DNA of 7,059 nucleotides, from the NCBI GenBank assembly GCA_018056045.1, contig JAGPGI010000144.1:1-7059 (forward strand), given 5' to 3'. The position numbers and the translations under genes are program-made. The DNA is from Paracoccus sp. (in: a-proteobacteria) (lineage in GTDB: Bacteria > Pseudomonadota > Alphaproteobacteria > Rhodobacterales > Rhodobacteraceae). Below the pieces are notes generated by a model. The model worked only from the letters and a program-made list of their open reading frames with translations, was not told the DNA's origin and did no database searches. Shown piece by piece: positions 1 through 7,059 of this stretch (its first letter is position 1; each line of letters opens with the position of its first letter).

Positions 1-750
1 GTGATCCCGGCGGGCACCCGCTATAACGCCCGGATCCGGGCGCGCGAGGCGGGCGTGGTCTCGGGGATGCAGCTTGCGGCCATTGCCTTTCGGCTGATCG
101 ACCCGGCGCTGACCTTACGCGTCCATCGCCCTGACGGCGCACAATTCGGCCCCGGCGATACGCTGGCCGAGATCGAGGGCGAGGCGGCCTCGATTCTCTC
201 GGCCGAGCGGGTGGCGCTGAATTTCGCCGGCCGGCTGTGCGGCATCGCCACCCTGACCGCCGCCTTTGTCGCCGAGACGCGCGGCACCCAGACCCGCATC
301 ACCTGCACCCGCAAGACCACGCCCGGGTTGCGGCTGGTCGAGAAACAGGCGGTGCTGCATGGCGGTGGCTTCAACCACCGCTTTTCGCTGTCGGATGCCA
401 TCCTGATCAAGGACAACCATATCGCGGCGGCGGGCGGCATCCGCCCGGTTCTGGCGGCGGTCAAGGCGCGCGCCTCGCATATGATGCGGGTCGAGATCGA
501 GGTGGACCGGCTGGAGCAACTGGCCGAGGTTCTGGACGAGGGCGGGGCCGATATCGTGCTTCTGGACAACATGACGACGCCGGTGCTGCGCGAGGCGGTC
601 GCGATGACGGCGGGCCGGCTGGTGCTGGAGGCGTCCGGCAACATGCGACTCGACCGCATTGCCGAGGTCGCGGCGACCGGCGTCAATTATATTTCGTCAG
701 GGGCGCTGACCCATTCGGCGCGCACGCTGGATTTAGGGCTGGATTTCTGA
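1..750 (+). CDS. nadC: Quinolinate phosphoribosyltransferase (decarboxylating), 5' truncated
   Basis: This enzyme condenses quinolinate with PRPP and releases CO2 to give nicotinate mononucleotide, the step where de novo NAD synthesis enters the shared pathway in the cytoplasm. The visible 249 residues show the family motifs in order. They are TRKTTPGLR (local R104, K105), the glycine-rich HGGGFNHR (H126, R127), LIKDNH with the phosphate-binding lysine K137, the acidic EIEVD (E165/E167), LLDNM (D189), and the C-terminal EASGN and SSGALTHS stretches. The first codon in view is GTG, but it is probably an internal valine. Compared with the usual 280-297 residues, some 30-45 N-terminal residues seem to lie left of the window, including much of the first alpha/beta subdomain. 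The TGA stop is at 748-750. Two TTA leucine codons (115-117, 733-735) contrast with their absence from most of glgP. In many bacteria nadC lies next to nadA and nadB, which would be expected upstream. It has no functional link to the glg genes beyond orientation. The identification is firm; only the true start is unknown. Confidence 0.96.
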   Translation: MIPAGTRYNARIRAREAGVVSGMQLAAIAFRLIDPALTLRVHRPDGAQFGPGDTLAEIEGEAASILSAERVALNFAGRLCGIATLTAAFVAETRGTQTRITCTRKTTPGLRLVEKQAVLHGGGFNHRFSLSDAILIKDNHIAAAGGIRPVLAAVKARASHMMRVEIEVDRLEQLAEVLDEGGADIVLLDNMTTPVLREAVAMTAGRLVLEASGNMRLDRIAEVAATGVNYISSGALTHSARTLDLGLDF

Positions 751-839
751 CGTAAACTTTCAGTTCGCAAAATTCCCCTTTCAAAGGAGAGGATTGCGGC
801 GGGAACCCAGAAAACGGTCAAACTTGCCTTGCACGGCAT

Positions 840-874
840 CTTTGCGCCAGACTGAACCTCTCTGGCAGGCAAAG
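840..874 (+). other. Bulged 12-bp stem-loop upstream of glgP
   Basis: Two stacked inverted repeats pair exactly. CTTTGC (840-845) pairs with GCAAAG (869-874), and GCCAGA (846-851) pairs with TCTGGC (861-866). The only interruption is a two-base AG bulge (867-868), and the loop is nine bases (852-860). It lies 89 bases after the nadC stop and 123 bases before the glgP start. No T-run follows immediately: the nearest is at about 899-904. It is therefore not a textbook intrinsic terminator. It could end nadC transcripts by another route, fold in a glgP leader RNA, or be a DNA-level protein site. The pairing is read directly from the sequence; the function is unknown. Confidence 0.5.
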
Positions 875-884
875 CACATATTCA

Positions 885-896
885 GTTAACGCTAAC
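885..896. promoter_or_regulatory. CG-centred near-palindrome, candidate operator
   Basis: The 12-mer GTTAACGCTAAC matches its own reverse complement at five of six base pairs (only A889/C892 breaks symmetry) and is centred on CG. Operators of LacI-family sugar regulators commonly have this form. Its place about 100 bases upstream of a carbohydrate operon fits such a role. No regulator gene is in the window and no second copy was seen, so the assignment is a suggestion only. Confidence 0.28.
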
Positions 897-997
897 ACTT
901 TTTTGCGCCCCCCGGCTTGCTTTCGAGGCGGGATTCCGTAAGCAGAAACCAACGGATGCCCGAAACACTCCGGGCGTGATGATTTGCAAGGTGACGA

Positions 998-3394
<2,397 letters not shown>

Positions 3395-3436
3395 ACGCCC
3401 AGCAAGTCTGATGCCATCTTAGGGGGTGCCACGTCC

Positions 3437-5635
3437 ATGATCGACCCAAGCGAAGTTGCGGACCTTTCGGTCCTGAACCGCATCATCGAAGGGCGTTTCG
3501 ACGACCCCTTCGCCGTGCTCGGCCCGCAGCGCCGGGGCCGGGTGCGCCATGTCACGGCCTTCGACCCCGGCGCGACCGAAATGGCCGCCATGGTCGCGGG
3601 CAAGGCCTATCCGCTGGAGCCGGTCTCGGGCTATCCGGGCCTGTTCTCCGGCAAGGTCGCGGGCGCCAAGCCCTACCTCTTGCGCGGCCGCGGCGACGGC
3701 GAGGAAAGGCTGGTCGAGGATGCCTATCGCTTTGGCCCGGTCCTGGGCGAGATGGACGAATATCTTTTGGGCGAAGGCACGCATCAGCGCCTGTGGAAGG
3801 TGCTGGGCGCGCATGTCATCGAGCATGAAGGCGTCAAGGGCACGCATTTCGCGGTCTGGGCGCCGAATGCGCGGCGGGTCTCGGTCATCGGCGATTTCAA
3901 CGCCTGGGACGGGCGGCGCCATGTCATGCGCCGGCGCGGCGCCACCGGCGTCTGGGAGATTTTCCTGCCGCTGATCGGCGACGGCACGGCCTATAAATAC
4001 GAGATCCTCGGCGCCTATGGCGAGCGGCACGAAAAGGCCGATCCGGTCGGCTTTGGCTCGCAGCACCCGCCGCAGACGGCTTCGGTCGTGCGCGATGTGA
4101 CTGGCTATGGCTGGTCGGACGCGGAGTGGATGGCCTCGCGCGCCAAGGCGCAGCGCATTGATCAGCCGATCTCGATCTATGAGGTGCATCTGGGAAGCTG
4201 GCGCAGGAAGGATGGCGGACGGCCGATTTCCTACAAGGAAGCGGCGGTCGAGTTGGTCGAATATGCCCGCGACATGGGTTTCACCCATATCGAGCTGCTG
4301 CCGATCAGCGAATATCCCTTTGACGGCTCATGGGGCTATCAGCCGGTGGGGCTGTTCGCGCCGACGATCCGTTTCGGGCCTCCGCATGAATTCCGCGATC
4401 TGGTCAATGCCGCGCACAAGGCGGGTCTGGGCGTGCTGCTGGACTGGGTGCCGGGGCATTTCCCGACCGACGCCCATGGTCTGGGCCGTTTCGACGGCAC
4501 CGCGCTTTATGAGCATGCCGACCCGCGCGAGGGCTTCCATCAGGACTGGAACACCCTGATCTATAACTATGGCCGCACCGAGGTGATGAATTTCCTGACC
4601 TCGAACGCGCTTTACTGGCTGATGGAATACCACATCGACGGGCTGCGCGTGGATGCGGTGGCCTCGATGCTCTATCGCGACTATTCACGCTCCGAAGGGC
4701 AATGGGTCCCGAACAAGGATGGCGGCCGCGAGAACTATGAGGCCATCGCCATGCTGCAGGACATGAACCGCCTGACCTATGGCGAGGTGCCCGGCATCAT
4801 GACCGTGGCCGAGGAATCGACCTCATATCCCAAGGTGTCGCGGCCGGTCCATGACGGGGGGCTGGGTTTCGGCTTCAAGTGGAACATGGGCTGGATGAAT
4901 GACACGCTGAACTACATCATTCGCGACCCGGTCTATCGCCAGCACCATCACCATCAGATGACCTTCGGGATGCATTACGCGTTTTCCGAGAATTTCATCC
5001 TGCCGATCAGCCATGACGAGGTTGTCCATGGCAAGGGCTCGATGCTGACCAAGATGCCGGGCGAGGGCTGGGACAAGTTCGCCAACCTGCGCGCCTATTA
5101 CGGCTTCATGTGGGGCCATCCGGGCAAGAAGCTGCTGTTCATGGGTCAGGAATTCGCCCAGGGCGCGGAATGGAACCATGACGCGGAAATCGACTGGGCG
5201 GCCATCGGCAACCCGCTGCATTACGGCATGCAGATGCTGGTGCGCGACCTGAACCATCTCTATCGCGATACGCCCGCGCTTTACGCCAAGGACTGCGATC
5301 CCGAGGGCTTCCAGTGGATCGAGGCCAACGATGTCCAGAACTCGGTCTTTGCCTGGATCCGTCGCGGCAATCCCGGTGATCCCGAGGTGGTGGTGGTCTG
5401 CAACTTCACCCCGGTCGAGCGTTCCGCCTATCGCCTTGGCTTCCCGCAGGCCGGGGTCTGGCGCGAGGCGCTGAACTCGGATGCCGAGGCCTATGGCGGC
5501 GGCGGGCGCGGCAATCTGGGCAGCGTCACGGCGGTCGCGGGCGAAAGCCATGGCCAGCCCGCGTGTGCCGACGTGGTCCTGCCACCGCTTTCGACGCTGA
5601 TCCTGATCAAGGACGACGCGCCGAAGTCCAAGTGA
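3437..5635 (+). CDS. glgB: 1,4-alpha-glucan (glycogen) branching enzyme, GH13
   Basis: GlgB cuts an alpha-1,4 chain and reattaches the piece by an alpha-1,6 bond, creating branches in glycogen. At 732 residues it matches the long type with two N-terminal modules (E. coli 728). The layout is an N1 module (about 10-110, with [10 protein letters not shown] near the start), a CBM48 module (about 125-215, with [20 protein letters not shown]), the GH13 barrel (about 245-615, starting at YEVHLGSW) and a C-terminal beta domain (about 625-730). The four conserved GH13 regions are intact: DWVPGHFP (D336-H341), [10 protein letters not shown] (R404, nucleophile D406), VAEEST (acid/base E459) and [10 protein letters not shown] (H526, transition-state stabiliser D527). 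Each is one residue beyond the E. coli number (D405, E458, D526). The ATG is preceded by AGGGGG (3421-3426) at ten bases. The TGA is at 5633-5635. A run of four histidines (YRQHHHHQM) follows a region that in E. coli reads similarly, so it is not notable. It lies between glgP and glgC in the same operon. Confidence 0.98.
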   Translation: MIDPSEVADLSVLNRIIEGRFDDPFAVLGPQRRGRVRHVTAFDPGATEMAAMVAGKAYPLEPVSGYPGLFSGKVAGAKPYLLRGRGDGEERLVEDAYRFGPVLGEMDEYLLGEGTHQRLWKVLGAHVIEHEGVKGTHFAVWAPNARRVSVIGDFNAWDGRRHVMRRRGATGVWEIFLPLIGDGTAYKYEILGAYGERHEKADPVGFGSQHPPQTASVVRDVTGYGWSDAEWMASRAKAQRIDQPISIYEVHLGSWRRKDGGRPISYKEAAVELVEYARDMGFTHIELLPISEYPFDGSWGYQPVGLFAPTIRFGPPHEFRDLVNAAHKAGLGVLLDWVPGHFPTDAHGLGRFDGTALYEHADPREGFHQDWNTLIYNYGRTEVMNFLTSNALYWLMEYHIDGLRVDAVASMLYRDYSRSEGQWVPNKDGGRENYEAIAMLQDMNRLTYGEVPGIMTVAEESTSYPKVSRPVHDGGLGFGFKWNMGWMNDTLNYIIRDPVYRQHHHHQMTFGMHYAFSENFILPISHDEVVHGKGSMLTKMPGEGWDKFANLRAYYGFMWGHPGKKLLFMGQEFAQGAEWNHDAEIDWAAIGNPLHYGMQMLVRDLNHLYRDTPALYAKDCDPEGFQWIEANDVQNSVFAWIRRGNPGDPEVVVVCNFTPVERSAYRLGFPQAGVWREALNSDAEAYGGGGRGNLGSVTAVAGESHGQPACADVVLPPLSTLILIKDDAPKSK

Positions 5636-5644
5636 TTTCTTGTT

Positions 5645-5670
5645 ATGCCGCCCCCGTGCGGCGGTGTTTT
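5645..5670 (+). other. Intercistronic GC-rich hairpin between glgB and glgC
   Basis: CCGCC (5648-5652) pairs with GGCGG (5660-5664) around a seven-base loop. The stem can extend outward by two G-T wobble pairs and one A-T pair (5645-5647 with 5665-5667), and four Ts (5667-5670) follow or end it. It starts ten bases after the glgB stop and ends before the glgC ribosome binding site. The T-tract is too short for a confident terminator. Partial attenuation, or protection of the upstream mRNA, is possible. The pairing is seen in the sequence; the role is inferred. Confidence 0.4.
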
Positions 5671-5675
5671 CCATG

Positions 5676-5684
5676 AGGGAGGGG
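5676..5684 (+). promoter_or_regulatory. Ribosome binding site that fixes the glgC start
   Basis: AGGGAGGGG, with the core GGAGG at 5678-5682, stands five bases before the ATG at 5688. Two upstream in-frame starts exist, TTG at 5640 and ATG at 5673. The ATG at 5673 would put this strong site inside the coding region. Neither has a Shine-Dalgarno sequence of its own, and the TTG would translate the hairpin. This site therefore selects 5688. Confidence 0.8.
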
Positions 5685-5687
5685 AAA

Positions 5688-6953
5688 ATGGCACCTCGGA
5701 ACGAAAGGCTGTCCAGCCGCACCATGGCCTTTGTGCTGGCAGGTGGGCGCGGCTCGCGGCTGAAGGAGTTGACGGACCGGCGGGTGAAGCCGGCCGTCTA
5801 TTTCGGCGGCAAGTCGCGGATCATCGACTTCGCGCTGTCGAACGCGCTGAACTCGGGCATCCGCAAGATGGCGCTGGCCACGCAATACAAGGCCCATTCG
5901 CTGATCCGCCATGTGCAGCGCGGCTGGAACTTCTTTCGCGCCGAGCGCAACGAGTTTCTGGACATCCTGCCCGCCTCGCAGCGCTATGACGAGGCGATGT
6001 GGTATCGCGGCACGGCCGATGCCGTGGCCCAGAACATCGACATCATCGACAGCTACCGTGTCGAATATGTGCTGATCCTTGCCGGCGATCACATCTACAA
6101 GATGGATTACGAGCCGATGATCCGCCAACATGTCGATACCGGCGCGGATGTGACCATCGGCTGCCTGACCGTGCCGCGGGCCGAGGCCTCGGCCTTTGGC
6201 GTCATGGCGGTGGACGCGACCGACCGCATCACCAGCTTTCTGGAAAAGCCCGCCGATCCGCCCGGCACGCCCGAGGATCCGAATGTCACGCTGGCCTCGA
6301 TGGGGATCTATGTCTTCAAATGGAGCTTCCTGCGCGACCTCTTGATCCGCGACATGGAGGACGACAATTCCAGCCATGATTTCGGCAATGACCTGATCCC
6401 CGAGATCGTCAAGAACGGCAAGGCGCAGGCGCATCGCTTTACCGAAAGCTGCGTCCGCTCCAGCCCCGATGCGCCGGCCTATTGGCGCGATGTGGGGACG
6501 GTCGATGCCTTCTGGAAGGCCAATATCGACCTGACCGACTTCACCCCCGATCTGGACCTGTGGGATCGCGACTGGCCGATCTGGACCTATTCGGAATCGG
6601 TGCCGCCGGCCAAGTTCATCCATGACGAGCCCGAGCGGCGCGGCATCGCCGTCAGCTCGATGGTGTCGGGGGGCTGCATCATCTCGGGGACCGAGATCCG
6701 GCAGTCGCTGCTGTTCACCCACGTCAACACCAATTCCTTTGCCTCACTCGACGGGGCGGTGGTTCTGCCCTATGTGAATGTGGCCCGCCATGCGCGGCTG
6801 AAGAACGTGGTGATCGACCGTGGCGTGCGCATTCCCGAAGGGCTGGTCGTCGGTGAGGACCCGATCGAGGACGCGAAATGGTTCCGCGTCTCGGAAGGCG
6901 GGATCACGCTGATCACGCAGGACATGCTGAAGCTAAGGGAAGCGTCTTTATGA
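5688..6953 (+). CDS. glgC: Glucose-1-phosphate adenylyltransferase (ADP-glucose pyrophosphorylase)
   Basis: GlgC converts ATP and glucose-1-phosphate to ADP-glucose and pyrophosphate, the committed and normally allosterically controlled step of glycogen synthesis. From the ATG at 5688 it has 421 residues (E. coli 431). The nucleotidyltransferase domain starts with [28 protein letters not shown] (residues 14-41). It includes the signature loop G19-R24 and K34, the counterpart of the E. coli activator-site lysine K39. Further on are [20 protein letters not shown] with catalytic D134 (E. coli D142), and [10 protein letters not shown] with the glucose-1-phosphate lysine K187 (E. coli K195). [18 protein letters not shown] follows, then a C-terminal left-handed beta-helix ending in [13 protein letters not shown]. 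Related Rhodobacter enzymes are known to respond to fructose-6-phosphate, fructose-1,6-bisphosphate and pyruvate; similar control here is an inference. A longer frame could begin at TTG 5640, but the ribosome binding site and the usual N-terminal length support 5688. The stop overlaps the glgA start (ATGA), and the last codons are rare ones because the glgA ribosome binding site lies within them. Confidence 0.97.
   Translation: MAPRNERLSSRTMAFVLAGGRGSRLKELTDRRVKPAVYFGGKSRIIDFALSNALNSGIRKMALATQYKAHSLIRHVQRGWNFFRAERNEFLDILPASQRYDEAMWYRGTADAVAQNIDIIDSYRVEYVLILAGDHIYKMDYEPMIRQHVDTGADVTIGCLTVPRAEASAFGVMAVDATDRITSFLEKPADPPGTPEDPNVTLASMGIYVFKWSFLRDLLIRDMEDDNSSHDFGNDLIPEIVKNGKAQAHRFTESCVRSSPDAPAYWRDVGTVDAFWKANIDLTDFTPDLDLWDRDWPIWTYSESVPPAKFIHDEPERRGIAVSSMVSGGCIISGTEIRQSLLFTHVNTNSFASLDGAVVLPYVNVARHARLKNVVIDRGVRIPEGLVVGEDPIEDAKWFRVSEGGITLITQDMLKLREASL
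6934..6940 (+). promoter_or_regulatory. glgA ribosome binding site embedded in the glgC 3' end
   Basis: TAAGGGA lies nine bases before the glgA ATG at 6950 and within the last codons of glgC. With the ATGA overlap it implies that ribosomes finishing glgC can start glgA, so GlgC and GlgA are likely made in a linked ratio. Confidence 0.7.
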
Positions 6954-7059
6954 CACGGGTTCTGTCCGTCACCTCGGAATGCGTGCCGCTGATCAAGACC
7001 GGCGGGCTGGCGGATGTGGCGGGCGCCTTGCCCGCCGCACTTGCCCCGCTGGGCGTCGG
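6950..7059 (+). CDS. glgA: Glycogen synthase (ADP-glucose type), N-terminal fragment
   Basis: GlgA transfers glucose from ADP-glucose to the non-reducing end of an alpha-1,4-glucan (GT5 family, GT-B fold). Only the first 36 codons and two bases are in view; the family is usually about 480 residues. They start with the first beta strand ([14 protein letters not shown]) and then KTGGLADV (K16-V23), the KxGGL ADP-glucose-binding motif that lies near residue 15 in E. coli Glg[11 protein letters not shown] follows, as in the family. The ATG overlaps the glgC TGA as ATGA, and TAAGGGA at 6934-6940 is its ribosome binding site. The gene completes the set glgP-glgB-glgC-glgA; glgX might follow outside the window. 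The identification rests on a short but diagnostic stretch plus context. Confidence 0.94.
   Translation, partial: MTRVLSVTSECVPLIKTGGLADVAGALPAALAPLGV

Larger units (their letters stand above)
751..997 (+). promoter_or_regulatory. nadC-glgP intergenic region, likely containing the glg operon promoter
   Basis: This 247-base gap is the only sizeable non-coding stretch and is visibly more AT-rich than the flanking genes, so it is the natural place for the glg promoter. It contains an 11-base palindrome CCTTTCAAAGG (777-787), a Shine-Dalgarno-like AAAGGAGAGG (783-792) with no ordinary start codon at the right distance, a bulged stem-loop (840-874), a CG-centred near-palindrome (885-896), a run of seven or so pyrimidines rich in T (898-904) and the short inverted repeat GCCCG/CGGGC (958-975). 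No strong sigma-70 promoter can be pointed to. The best guess is TTGCTT (917-922) with the poor TAAGCA (939-944) at 16-base spacing, which is weak. The glgP ribosome binding site AAGGTGA (988-994) closes the region. No clear intrinsic terminator for nadC was found. Confidence 0.55.

Noticed and set aside
687..872. A 61-codon minus-strand frame spanning the nadC end and the intergenic region.
   Set aside because: It overlaps nadC, has no convincing ribosome binding site, and its product resembles nothing I know.
917..944. Sigma-70-like promoter TTGCTT with TAAGCA at 16-base spacing.
   Set aside because: The -10 element matches the consensus poorly, so it is noted within the intergenic entry but not called.
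958..975. Inverted repeat GCCCG/CGGGC just before the glgP ribosome binding site.
   Set aside because: A five-base stem with an eight-base loop and no T-run is expected by chance in GC-rich DNA.
3419..4288. A 289-codon minus-strand frame opposite the 5' part of glgB.
   Set aside because: It is in codon register with glgB and arises for the same reason; no recognisable protein motif.
5640..5687. An N-terminal extension of glgC from TTG 5640 or ATG 5673.
   Set aside because: It would translate the hairpin and the GGAGG site. The extra residues are not typical of GlgC, and neither upstream start has its own ribosome binding site.
4823..5725. A 300-codon minus-strand frame over the glgB 3' end and the glgB-glgC gap.
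   Set aside because: It is in register with glgB and mirrors its codons. It also runs through the hairpin and the glgC start region, and the product has no family resemblance.
5643..6722. A 359-codon minus-strand frame opposite glgC.
   Set aside because: It is in codon register with glgC, which has an unmistakable ADP-glucose pyrophosphorylase sequence. The minus frame has only biased composition.

Overview
The window holds a conventional bacterial glycogen metabolism operon lying downstream of the tail of an NAD biosynthesis gene, all on the + strand. The order is nadC (5' end cut off by the window edge), a 247-base intergenic region, glgP, glgB, glgC and the first 36 codons of glgA (cut off by the right edge). 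The DNA is very GC-rich and codon choice is strongly biased. From 998 to 3097 the glgP frame contains no TTA, CTA or TCA codon. Gene order and protein style (for example a GlgC of about 421 residues with a [15 protein letters not shown] stretch) recall Rhodobacterales alphaproteobacteria, perhaps Paracoccus or a relative. That placement is an inference from memory of the families, not a search result.

Region by region: 1-750 encodes the C-terminal part (about 249 residues) of quinolinate phosphoribosyltransferase. The stretch 751-997 has no convincing gene. It holds a strong bulged stem-loop (840-874) and a CG-centred near-palindrome (885-896), and it ends in the ribosome binding site of glgP. 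glgP (998-3394) encodes glycogen phosphorylase and glgB (3437-5635) the branching enzyme, 42 bases apart. A 52-base gap with a GC-rich hairpin (5645-5670) separates glgB from glgC (5688-6953, ADP-glucose pyrophosphorylase). glgC overlaps glgA (from 6950, glycogen synthase) by four bases as ATGA.

The genes form one pathway. GlgC makes ADP-glucose from glucose-1-phosphate and ATP, GlgA polymerises it into alpha-1,4-glucan, GlgB adds alpha-1,6 branches, and GlgP phosphorolyses the outer chains back to glucose-1-phosphate. Synthesis and breakdown genes are therefore co-oriented and probably co-transcribed, with the degrading enzyme first. Debranching enzyme (glgX) and phosphoglucomutase (pgm) genes, common companions, are not in view and may lie downstream.

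All visible catalytic motifs are intact and no mobile element, CRISPR array, RNA gene or unknown gene was found. The points worth a second look are regulatory: the intergenic stem-loop and operator-like site upstream of glgP, the hairpin between glgB and glgC, and the rare codons at the end of glgC that make room for the glgA ribosome binding site. I see no evidence of a new kind of system here.
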